A stretch of 64,000 nt of DNA, from assembly GCA_030533445.1 (NCBI GenBank), contig CM060070.1, positions 32,766,001 through 32,830,000 on the forward strand, written 5' to 3'. Position 1 is the stretch's first letter. Every line of letters starts with the position of its first letter. The notes under the pieces were generated by a model that did not search any database, was not told the origin of the DNA, and was given only the letters and a program-made list of their open reading frames with translations. Positions 49,110-61,100 of the stretch are shown in pieces. This DNA comes from Cyprinodon diabolis (taxonomy: Eukaryota > Chordata > Actinopteri > Cyprinodontiformes > Cyprinodontidae). Position numbers and translations under genes: made by a program.

Positions 49110-49164
49110 ATGAGCGGCTGGGCGGGTTTTTCTGACGAGGAGCTGCGGAGGATCCAGCAGAAAG
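49110..49164 (+). CDS. gorab: gorab exon 1 (residues 1-18)
   Basis: The ATG follows CTGTAGG and opens [18 protein letters not shown]. The donor is AAAG|GTAAAA, leaving one base of the next codon. The conserved GWAGFS..ELRR motif fixes this start. No upstream in-frame ATG gives the human-type longer N-terminus. Confidence 0.95.
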
Positions 49165-52100
49165 GTAAAACAGCCACACAGTCTGATGATTAAATCCGCT
49201 TTAACATTGAAACACCTGCCCCGGTTTCTCTCCTCAGACTCCGCCGGACCTCCTGGTGCTCCCCTTGGAAGGAGGCCCCCAGCCGCCGGCCGGAGCCGGC
49301 AGAAGATGCAGCGGGAGAGAGCGCTGCAGTTAGCCGGCTCACAGAGCCTCCTCCCAGGTCAGCAGCTCAGCAAGCCTCCGCTGACCCTGGATGGTCAGCC
49401 TCCAGAACAGACAGAAGCTCCTGCTGAACAGACAGGCGCTGCTGCTGTCAGACAAGAGCAGCAGCAGGAACCTGCTGATATGAAGCCGAATGAGATCCAT
49501 CATCCGGCTCTTATGAAGAAGGAGGAAGAACAGGAGGTGAAGGAGCTGGACAAACAGGAGGTTGAACTGTGAGTTTAACCTAAAATATTTAAATGATCAT
49601 TTATTTATTTTATATATAATTAAAAACAGCTGGTCGGAGAAATAAACGACAGAATTTCGCGAAGTTTTTTTAAAAGCTCTGGAAGTCTCTGGTGAACACA
49701 GTGAAGGTCCCACAGCAGACAGACATCCCACTGGAAACTACAATACCCACAATGCACCTCCACCCGCCTTTCTCCTTCTCTTGGTTAGACGAATTCTCTC
49801 ACACATGTGCACATTGTTTTCTCTATCCTTTACTTTCTGTACAGTTTGCCTCGTTCTACTTTTCGCTGTCCTAAGAGTGTGGAAGGAAAGTGCAAAAATA
49901 ACTTCTACTGTGGTGTTTGCTGTGGAGTAATGTGGAATGATGGTCTGCCACCATCATTCCGGTCTCAAAAAAGCCTCAGGTCACTTAATGACTGTTATCA
50001 TGATGAAGTCCTTCGAAAGGCTGGTTAAAGAACACATCGTCTCCAGTCTCCCTCCAAATTTGACCTGTCTCAGTTTGTCTGCCGACGGAACCGCTACTCT
50101 GAGGACGCCATCTCCTCCAGTCTTCACCTGAGCCTGGCACACCTGGAGGAGAAAAACACACATATGCGGACGCTGTTCCTGGACTTCAGTTCAGCTTTTA
50201 ACACTATCATCCCACAGCATCTGATTGGACAACTTGAACCCCTCCGCCATTGGCTGCTAGACCTTCTCACCAACAGACCTCAGTTAGTCCAGGTCGAACA
50301 GAACACCTCTAATGTCATCAGTCTAAGAATCAAAATCAGAATCGGGTTTATTGCCATTGTTAGTGAAGGAGTTCACAACTAGGAATTTTTTATGGTACAA
50401 TCGTGCAACATGAAACATATAATATGAAATAGGTAAATAAAATTATAAAAATCTCTAAAAACACTGGGGTATAAGGCATGCAAAAAATATACTAATATAT
50501 ACACTAACGATAAAAATATGGATAAATAAAAAAAAACATAAAAAGTAAAATGTACAAGGTTATACATAGTGCAAATAGAGCAGTGTGCAATACAGCAGTG
50601 TAAATGGCATGGGCAGGTTATGGAGTCTGACATATAGTTATGTGAACAGGCTCCCCTCAGGGCTGCATCCCCAGGTTCACCACCAATCACATCATAAAAT
50701 TTGTAGATGACGCCACAATGGTCTCATCAGAGACTACAACAACCTGGGCTACAGAGAGGAGGTGGAGCAGCTGGTGGACTGGTGCAAAGAGAACAGTCTG
50801 ATCCTAAATGTGGAGAGGACTAAGGTGATAATCGTCAACCTCAGGAAGAACCGTCCTAACCACACTCTAATGCTTATCAACAGCTCAGCTGTAGAGGTGG
50901 TCAACAGCACCAAATCATTGGGGGTGCACATCACAGACACCCTCACCTGGACTGTAAACACCACCTCACTGGGCAAAAGGACCCAAAAGCGCTTGTACTT
51001 CCTGCGGAGGACGAGGAGAGCCCACCTGCCCCCACCCATCCTCACCACCTTCTATAGAAGCACCATAGAGAGCGTTCTGACCAGCTGTCTCACTGTGTGG
51101 TGTGGAGGCTGCAGCACCTCAGACTGGAAGAAAGTGAGGAGAGTGGTGAGAACAGCAGAGAGGATCATTGGGGCTCCTCTTCCCTCCATTAAAGACATTT
51201 CATCACAGCTCCTCGTGTCCCAAGCCCGTAACAACATAAATGACCCCTCACACCCCCACCATGGTCTGTTCTCCCTGCTGCTGCTGGGAAGAGGCTTCAA
51301 AGCATCCAATGCAGATCCAGCAGATTCTGAAACAACTTCTTTCCCACCGCCATCAGACAGCAGAACTGTTGAGAAAACTCTAAATCACATTACAGACTCT
51401 GCATCAAACTGATAACACCAAACCAAAAATACTGCATCATTACACCATATATATGTAATGCTCTGAACTACCATATCAATGTGTTTTTTTTTGCACCATG
51501 TTTTTTCTCCCACACTGTTTACATTTAATCAGTGCTGCACTTTATGGAATGGAAATGTTCATGTTACTGTCTGAAAAGCTGTGCTAAACAAAATTTAGTT
51601 TTATATACACTGTGTATACAAAACGACAAAAGTTGTCCAAGTCTAATTCTGACTCTGATCTGCTCTGTAGTACAAACATCAGGTGGCTCACGCTGCCTCA
51701 CACCTTCAGGGAGTTTCCAGGAAGTTAGCGTGTTAATTCAGGAACGTTTTGTTCACTTAACCATTTTGCCTTATGTGCATTCATGTGAAATCTTATGTTT
51801 AATTACAATTACAGGAGAGAAAAGACACGTCTGGAGCAGCTGCAGCAGGAACAGAAGGAAATCGAGGAGAGGAACAAACGCAAGAAAGCTCTTCTGGCTA
51901 AAACCATCGCTGAGAAGTAAGCAGTGCTCGTTAGAAGCTCGAAGGGGGGGCGGTTCCTGCTTATGGAGGCAGAAACATCACCTCAAACATTTGCTGCTCT
52001 GTTCAGATCCAAACAGACTCAAGCTGAAGCGGTGAAGCTGAAGAGGATCCAGAAGGAGCTGCAGGCGCTGGATGACATGGTGTCCAATGACATCGGTATC

Positions 52101-55100
52101 CTGAGGGGCAGAATAGAGGAGGCCAGCTGGGACTACAGTGCCGCAAGGTTGGAGACACACAGTGAAACCCACACAGGTCCAATAGGTCTGGTTCGGAGTA
52201 TAGATGTCAAAATAAAAGTCTGAAAATAGGAACTGGTCCCTCTGAGGCGTCTCAGTGGTTCCCCCGATCACTATAGGTTAGATTAAGCAGATCTGTGGGA
52301 GAGGACCTCCACCAAGGTGGTTGCACTACATAAGCAGGACTGGTTCCAGAACCTGTCGCGGTTTCCAGCTACTTGGACTCGTTATCACGTACTTCTAAAG
52401 TTTAGATTATTTTTCTGCTCTCTGCTGAGTGATACTGGCTTGATCAGCTGGCTCAGAGGCTCTGTGTGGTTCTGCTTCCTCCTCCCCTCCTGGTTCTGTT
52501 GCAGACCGTCAGTAAATATCCAAACCAAATGCTCTGATTAAAAAAAAGTTAATTTCTTTCATGTCTTGTGCCTCACTGACACTAAATAAAATCCAGTTCA
52601 TTCTTTTAGACCAGAAAGACAAGGCACAATTGTGTTTGTTGAATTTCTTCTTATTTTATTCTTCTTTTTGGTCATGTGATTGAGTGACACCAAACTGATG
52701 TATCATCAGACCGGATGACGCACGCTGGTTTTTATCCTATTTTACTGCATTTCCTTTTTTTAAATGAATGTTTTTAATAGGGCTGCAACTAACGATTATT
52801 TTAAAAATCGATGAATCGGCCGATTATTTTTTCGATTAATCGATAAATCGGACAAAAAATATTTTTTATATTAACCTCTTCATTCCAAAATAAACATTTT
52901 AGACAGAACAAACAAGCACACAAGTACAGGTTGCTCATTAAAGCTACAGTGTGTAATAATTACAGGGATATACAGTCAGAAATGTAATATATTATACATA
53001 ACTATGTTATTTATCATCATCTACGAGCTCAGCCTCTCAACCTTAATATTTGCGTTGCCTTAGAATTCGTTATTTATAATTACATAGGAGCGGGTCTCGC
53101 AGCCATGGAGGCAGACATCTTTGCGCTACGGCAGCGCAGAGCCAACAAACTAGCGATTGCAAGATCGCCAAAATGTCACGATGTAGAAAAAATAACGGGT
53201 ATATTTATTATCTTAAGTCTACATGAAATCTATACCCTACACAGACTAATGAAATACTATCTGTAAAATTATCTATGTAAACAAACCTCATCACTTGAGA
53301 AGGTAGGTGATGCGGACGTCGTGGAAGACATTTTGTCCCGTAACGCTCGCCGTACTGTTGGGGGGGGGAGAAGCGGTGGGGGGAGATGTTCATGTTGCTG
53401 CAGTCTGCAGTCTGGACGTTAGATGTCGCTAAAAGTTACACACTGTAGCTTTAACTGTACTGGTGCAATATGAAAAATAAATGACAGGAAAGTATAGCAG
53501 TTAAAGTTGCTACTTGAGAAATACTGAACCATAGAGATAAAAATAGCCCTGTGATTCAAATTATAAATTGTATTTGGAATAAAAATGAGAGAACTAGGGG
53601 TGCTAAAAAACACATCCTCCAAAGACAGATATTTACATGGGAATGGGGCATATAATTAATTGACATTACTGATCTTGCTGGATTTTATTCTGCTTTACTT
53701 CCATAAATTGCAGGATCTTTACTTTATCTTTGCCAGAAGATTTAAACTTTAAAAGCCTTGCCCTCATAATTTGCAAGTTAATTTATTTATAAAGTAAATA
53801 TAAACGCTGCTTAAGCTAATTCAAATGAAATTAAAAGTAAAATAAGTAGCCAACCTTATCACTGTCTGTAACCTACTAACAAGTTCAGGAAAGCATCAGA
53901 TGAGCTACCTGAGAAACTAACGTTACGTTTCCCCACTTTAAAACAAAACAAACATGGTCGCTCACCCTGCTGATCAGCTCTCTTCACTGCCATCAAAGGC
54001 TCCAACGTGTTTCCTTTTCAGGTGCTGCATCATAACAGTGGTGCTTCCGCGCCATGTTAATTTGTTTTGACAAAAGTTGCATGTTACGACTTTTTTCACT
54101 TTATAAAGCGCAGGTTATTTTAATTATTGTGATCAATTTGCGCCGTCAATCCAGGCGCATGCGCGCTTCATTTGCAGTCTGGATGCTGAGGGTAAACATC
54201 CTGCGGCTCTGACTGAAGCGCTGAGAGGGACTCCTGCGTGAGCGGAAGAACGGGGTTGGGATGGGGGAGGGCCCATACGGCAGAGTAGGAATGATGCATG
54301 CTTTCACGTAAGAGTCTCCAAAAGCCGCCAGTGACACCGTAAAAAGTCGCCAGATTTGTCGCTAGTTGCTTTTTTGAAAAATAGTCGCTGGAGGGGACTG
54401 AAAAGTCGCTAAATATAGCGACAAAGTCGCTGAGTTGGCAACACTGCACCTGCTGCGCTGCCGTATTTTTTTTTTTCTTCCCCCGTTTCAGTCAGGTGGA
54501 TGTGATGACGACGACGGCGGCGGATGACGCATTAATCGCGCGACACAACTAATCGATTATGAAATTCATTGCCAACGCTTTTAAAAGTCGATTTTTATCG
54601 ATTGTTGCAGCCCTAGTTTTTAATAAAGAACATCGTAATTAACTTTTATTTAATATTATAACCAAATCATTTATTTACTGTCAGTCCCTAAGTGACGGAC
54701 AGCTGCTGACCTCAGTTCTCCTAAATTACATCACATCCTCTGCTAAGTCAACAGCAGAAGTCAGATGCAGTTACCGCTTTTTAACCTGAGGAGGGCGCCA
54801 AACAGATAGTTTTAGACACAAAAGCAGGATTTCAACAAATGTGCAATTAACTGTTGCTATAATGGCTGGAACATGTAGACAGCCTTAGAAGATAGTTTGC
54901 CAGCAAATAAAGGGGACTTAGGGGTGAGTCGTCCTTTAATGGAGGCCAGCCAATTTCATCACGGCTCTGAGGTTAGCTGCAGAAATTCAGATTTTATGTC
55001 ATCTCTCCTGTCATGAGTCCCTAACATGGCGCCTCCTGCAGACAGTTTAAGGAATCTTCTTTTCCGCTCTATCTGAACGCCCCCTGTGTCTCTGTCCAGA

Positions 55101-58100
55101 CCCTGTGTCTCTGTCTGGACCCTGTGTCTCTGTCCGCTCCCTGTGTCTCTGTCTGGACCCTGTGTCTCTGTCCGCTCCCTGTGTCTCTGTCTGGACCCTG
55201 TGTCTCTGTCTGGACCCTGTGTCTCTGTCCGCTCCCTGTGTCTCTGTCTGGACCCTGTGTCTCTGTCCGGACCCTGTGTCTCTGTCCGGACCCTGTGTCT
55301 CTGTCCGCTCCCTGTGTCTCTGTCCGCTCCCCGTGTCTCTGTCCGCTCCCCGTGTCTCTGTCTGGACCCTGTGTCTCTGTCCGCTCCCTGTGTCTCTGTC
55401 TGGACCCTGTGTCTCTGTCTGGACCCTGTGTCTCTGTGCAGTCCCTGTGTCTCTGTCTGGACCCTGTGTCTCTGTGCAGTCCCTGTGTCTCTGTCTGGAC
55501 CCTGTGTCTCTGTGCAGTCCCTGTGTCTCTGTCTGGACCCTGTGTCTCTGTCTGGACCCTGTGTCTCTGTGCAGTCCCTGTGTCTCTGTCTGGACCCTGT
55601 GTCTCTGTCCGCTCCCTGTGTCTCTGTCTGGACCCTGTGTCTCTGTCTGGACCCTGTGTCTCTGTCCGCTCCCTGTGTCTCTGTCTGGACCCTGTGTCTC
55701 TGTCTGGACCCTGTGTCTCTGTCCGGACCCTGTGTCTCTGTCCGGACCCTGTGTCTCTGTCCGGACCCTGTGTCTCTGTCCGCTCCCTGTGTCTCTGTCC
55801 GCTCCCCGTGTCTCTGTCCGCTCCCCGTGTCTCTGTCTGGACCCTGTGTCTCTGTCCGCTCCCTGTGTCTCTGTCTGGACCCTGTGTCTCTGTCTGGACC
55901 CTGTGTCTCTGTCTGGACCCTGTGTCTCTGTGCAGTCCCTGTGTCTCTGTCTGGACCCTGTGTCTCTGTGCAGTCCCTGTGTCTCTGTCTGGACCCTTTG
56001 TCTCTGTGCAGTCCCTGTGTCTCTGTCTGGACCCTGTGTCTCTGTCTGGACCCTGTGTCTCTGTGCAGTCCCTGTGTCTCTGTCTGGACCCTGTGTCTCC
56101 GTCCGCTCCATGTTTCTCTGTGCAGTCCCTGTCTGTGCAGTCCCTGTGTCTCTGTCCGCTCCCTGTGTCTCTGTGCAGTCCCTGTGTCTCTGTCTGGACC
56201 CTGTGTCTCTGTGCAGTCCCTGTGTCTCTGTGCAGTCCCTGTGTCTCTGTCTGGACCCTGTGACTGTCCGCTCCCTGTGTCTCAGTCCGCTCCCTGTGTC
56301 TCTGTGCAGTCCCTGTCTGTGCAGTCCCCGTGTCTCTGTCCGCTCCCTGTGTCTCTCCCTGTGTCTCTGTGCAGTCCCTGTCTGTGCAGTCCCCGTGTCT
56401 CTGTCCGCTCCCTGTGTCTCTCCCTGTGTCTCTGTGCAGTCCCTGTGTCTCTGTCTGGACCCTGTGTCTCTGTGCAGTCCCTGTGTCTCTGTCTGGACCC
56501 TGTGTCTCTGTCTGGACCCTGTGTCTCTGTGCAGTCCCTGTGTCTCTGTGCAGTCCCTGTGTCTCTGTCTGGACCCTGTGTCTCTGTCTGGACCCTGTGT
56601 CTCTGTCCGCTCCCTGTGTCTCTGTGCAGTCCCTGTCTGTGCAGTCCCTGTGTCTCTGTCCGCTCCCTGTGTCTCTGTCTGGACCCTGTGTCTCTGTGCA
56701 GTCCCTGTGTCTCTGTGCAGTCCCTGTGTCTCTGTCTGGACCCTGTGTCTCTGTCTGGACCCTGTGTCTCTGTGCAGTCCCTGTGTCTCTGTCTGGACCC
56801 TGTGTCTCCGTCCGCTCCATGTTTCTCTGTGCAGTCCCTGTCTGTGCAGTCCCTGTGTCTCTGTCTGGACCCTGTGTCTCTGTCTGGACCCTGTGTCTCC
56901 GTCCGCTCCATGTGTCTCTGTGCAGTCCCTGTCTGTGCAGTCCCCGTGTCTCTGTGCGCTCCCTGTGTCTCTGTCTGGACCCTGTGTCTCTGTGCAGTCC
57001 CTGTCTGTGCAGTCCCTGTGTCTCTGTCCGCTCCCTGTGTCTCTGTGCAGTCCCTGTGTCTCTGTCTGGACCCTGTGTCTCTGTGCAGTCCCTGTGTCTC
57101 TGTGCAGTCCCTGTGTCTCTGTCTGGACCCTGTGACTGTCCGCTCCCTGTGTCTCCGTCCGCTCCCTGTGTCTCTGTGCAGTCCCCGTGTCTCTGTCCGC
57201 TCCCTGTGTCTCTCCCTGTGTCTCTGTGCAGTCCCTGTCTGTGCAGTCCCTGTGTCTCTGTCCGCTCCCTGTGTCTCTCCCTGTGTCTCTGTGCAGTCCC
57301 TGTGTCTCTGTCTGGACCCTGTGTCTCTGTCTGGACCCTGTGTCTCTGTGCAGTCCCTGTGTCTCTGTCTGGACCCTGTGTCTCTGTCCGCTCCCTGTGT
57401 CTCTGTCCGCTCCCTGTGTCTCTGTCTGGACCCTGTGTCTCTGTGCAGTCCCTGTGTCTCTGTCTGGACCCTGTGTCTCTGTGCAGTCCCTGTGTCTCTG
57501 TCTGGACCCTGTGTCTCCGTCCGCTCCATGTTTCTCTGTGCAGTCCCTGTCTGTGCAGTCCCTGTCTGTGCAGTCCCTGTGTCTCTGTCCGCTCCCTGTG
57601 TCTCTGTCTGGACCCTGTGTCTCTGTCTGGACCCTGTGTCTCTGTGCAGTCCCTGTGTCTCTGTCTGGACCCTGTGTCTCTGTCTGGACCCTGTGTCTCC
57701 GTCCGCTCCATGTGTCTCTGTGCAGTCCCTGTCTGTGCAGTCCCCGTGTCTCTGTCCGCTCCCTGTGTCTCTGTCTGGACCCTGTGTCTCTGTGCAGTCC
57801 CTGTCTGTGCAGTCCCTGTGTCTCTGTCCGCTCCCTGTGTCTCTGTGCAGTCCCTGTGTCTCTGTCTGGACCCTGTGTCTCTGTGCAGTCCCTGTGTCTC
57901 TGTGCAGTCCCTGTGTCTCTGTCTGGACCCTGTGTCTCTGTGCAGTCCCTGTGTCTCTGTGCAGTCCCTGTCTGTGCAGTCCCCGTGTCTCTGTCCGCTC
58001 CCTGTGTCTCTCCCTGTGTCTCTGTGCAGTCCCTGTGTCTCTGTCTGGACCCTGTGTCTCTGTGCAGTCCCTGTGTCTCTGTCTGGACCCTGTGTCTCCG

Positions 58101-61100
58101 TCCGCTCCCTGTGTCTCTGTGCAGTCCCTGTCTGTGCAGTCCCTGTGTCTCTGTCCGCTCCCTGTGTCTCTGTGCAGTCCCTGTGTCTCTGTCCGCTCCC
58201 TGTGTCTCTGTCTGGACCCTGTGTCTCTGTGCAGTCCCTGTGTCTCTGTCTGGACCCTGTGTCTCTGTGCAGTCCCTGTGTCTCTGTCTGGACCCTGTGT
58301 CTCCGTCCGCTCCCTGTGTCTCTGTGCAGTCCCTGTCTGTGCAGTCCCTGTGTCTCTGTCCGCTCCCTGTGTCTCTGTCTTGACCCTGTGTCTCTGTCTG
58401 GACCCTGTGTCTCTGTGCAGTCCCTGTGTCTCTGTCTGGACCCTGTGTCTCTGTCTGGACCCTGTGTCTCTGTCTGGACCCTGTGTCTCCGTCCGCTCCA
58501 TGTGTCTCTGTGCAGTCCCTGTCTGTGCAGTCCCCGTGTCTCTGTCCGCTCCCTGTGTCTCTGTCTGGACCCTGTGTCTCTGTGCAGTCCCTGTGTCTCT
58601 GTCTGGACCCTGTGTCTCTGTCTGGACCCTGTGTCTCTGTCTGGACCCTGTGTCTCCGTCCGCTCCATGTGTCTCTGTCCGCTCCCTGTGTCTCTGTGCA
58701 GTCCCTGTGTCTCTGTCTGGACCCTGTGTCTCTGTGCAGTCCCTGTGTCTCTGTGCAGTCCCTGTGTCTCTGTCTGGACCCTGTGACTGTCCGCTCCCTG
58801 TGTCTCCGTCCGCTCCCTGTGTCTCTGTGCAGTCCCTGTCTGTGCAGTCTCTGTGTCTCTGTCCGCTCCCTGTGTCTCTTTCTGGACCCTGTGTCCCCGT
58901 CCGCTCCCTGTGTCTCTGTGCAGTCCCTGTCTGTGCAGTCCCTGTGTCTCTGTCCGCTCCCTGTGTCTCTCCCTGTGTCTCTGTGCAGTCCCTGTGTCCC
59001 TCCCTGTGTCTCTGTCCGCTCCCTGTGTCTCTCCCTGTGTCTCTGTGCAGTCCCTGTGTCCCTCCCTGTGTCTCTGTGCAGTCCCTGTGTCCCTCCCTGT
59101 GTCTCTCCCTGTGTCTCTGTGCAGTCCCTGTGTCCCTCCCCGTGTCTCTGTCCGCTCCCCGTGTCTCTGTCCGCTCCCCGTGTCTCTGTCCGCTCCCTGT
59201 GTCTCTGTGCAGTCCCTGTGTCTCTGTCTGGACCCTGTGTCTCTGTGCAGTCCCTGTGTCTCTGTGCAGTCCCTGTGTCTCTGTCTGGACCCTGTGACTG
59301 TCCGCTCCCTGTGTCTCCGTCCGCTCCCTGTGTCTCTGTGCAGTCCCTGTCTGTGCAGTCTCTGTGTCTCTGTCCGCTCCCTGTGTCTCTTTCTGGACCC
59401 TGTGTCCCCGTCCGCTCCCTGTGTCTCTGTGCAGTCCCTGTCTGTGCAGTCCCTGTGTCTCTGTCCGCTCCCTGTGTCTCTCCCTGTGTCTCTGTGCAAT
59501 CCCTGTGTCCCTCCCTGTGTCTCTGTCCGCTCCCTGTGTCTCTCCCTGTGTCTCTGTGCAGTCCCTGTGTCCCTCCCTGTGTCTCTGTGCAGTCCCTGTG
59601 TCCCTCCCTGTGTCTCTCCCTGTGTCTCTGTGCAGTCCCTGTGTCCCTCCCCGTGTCTCTGTCCGCTCCCCGTGTCTCTGTCCGCTCCCTGTGTCTCTGT
59701 GCAGTCCCTGTCTGTGCTGTCCCTGTGTCTCTGTCCGCTCCCTGTGTCTCTGTGCAGTCCCTGTGTCTCTGTCCGCTCCCTGTGTCTCTGTGCAGTCCCT
59801 GTGTCTCCGTCCGCTCCCTGTGTCTCCGTCCGCTCCCTGTGTCTCTGTCCGCTCCCTGTGTCTCTCCTTGTGTCTCTGTGCAGTCCCTGTGTCCCTCCCC
59901 GTGTCTCTGTCCGCTCCCTGTGTCTCTGTGCAGTCCCTGTGTCCCTCCCCGTGTCTCTGTCCGCTCCCTGTGTCTCTGTGCAGTCCCTGTCTGTGCAGTC
60001 CCTGTATCTCTGTCCGCTCCGTGTCTCTGTCCGCTCCCTGTGTCTCTGTCTGCTCCCCGTGTCTCTGTGCAGTCCCTGTGTCTCTGTCCGCTCCCTGTGT
60101 CTCTCCCTGTGTCCCTGTGTCTCTGTCCGCTCCCTGTGTCTCTGTCCGCTCCCTGTGTCTCTGTGCAGTCCCTGTGTCTCTGTCCGCTCCCTGTGTCTCT
60201 GTGCAGTCCCTGTGTCTCTGTGCAGTCCCTGTGTCTCTGTCCGCTCCCTGTGTCTCTGTGCAGTCCCTGTGTCTCTGTCCGCTCCCTGTGTCTCTGTCCG
60301 CTCCCTGTGTCTCTGTGCAGTCCCTGTGTCTCTGTCCGCTCCCTGTGTCTCTGTCCGCTCCCTGTGTCTCTGTGCAGTCCCTGTGTCTCTGTCCGCTCCC
60401 TGTGTCTCTGTCTGCTCCCCGTGTCTCTGTGCAGTCCCTGTGTCTCTGTCCGCTCCCTGTGTCTCTGTGCAGTCCCTGTGTCTCTGTCCGCTCCCTGTGT
60501 CTCTGTCCGCTCCCTGTGTCTCTGTGCAGTCCCTGTGTCTCTGTCCGCTCCCTGTGTCTCTCCCTGTGTCTCTGTCCGCTCCCCGTGTCTCCGTCTCCTT
60601 CCTACCTGCAGAAACATCTGTTTGGGTTTTATCTCCTCATAGTTCTGGTCTCTGTTGGACAGAACGTTTAGTTCAGGATCTCAGTGTTTGACCTCGCTGC
60701 TGATTTTTCCAGGGAAGATGACGGATGTTTGTGTGCCGGGAAGAGAAGCCGACCTTCACCCTCGCGTTACGCCCCGCTCTCCTCTGATTGTGAGGAGTCC
60801 ATTCCTCCTGAAGTCTTTGCATAAAACAAAGAAATGAACCCAGAGTTGAAAATGTTTGACTTTATCTGGTTTGTTGTTTGGATGTTTCCAGAAAGCTTGT
60901 GGTGTTCTTCTCTCCTCAATTAAGACAAGGTCTCTGCATCCAGATGCTGCGGTTGGAGCCTGAAAAAGTCCGGAGCTGGGGTGGATTTTTAGCACGCTTT
61001 CTACGCACAGATTAAAAAATAAATACTTAGAAAATTCCTTAGATGTTTTCCTGACAGGCTGCTCAGCCTGAACCGAGTCTCTGGAGAGCAAAGCGCTCAG

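Noticed and set aside
55081..60596. CRISPR array or phage-variable-repeat system
   Set aside because: Units are contiguous with no unique spacers, the genome is eukaryotic, and there are no cas-like genes.
55047..60691. Very long ORFs on both strands (up to 1856 codons) over 55-60.7 kb
   Set aside because: They arise because no frame of the 19-bp unit or its inverse contains a stop. The same DNA is open in several frames on both strands, and it lies inside gorab intron 4. The peptides are pure repeat translations.
60655..60837. Possible extra gorab exon in intron 4
   Set aside because: Exon 4 joins exon 5 directly with matching phase and continuous similarity to GORAB; the frame here shows no GORAB-like residues.
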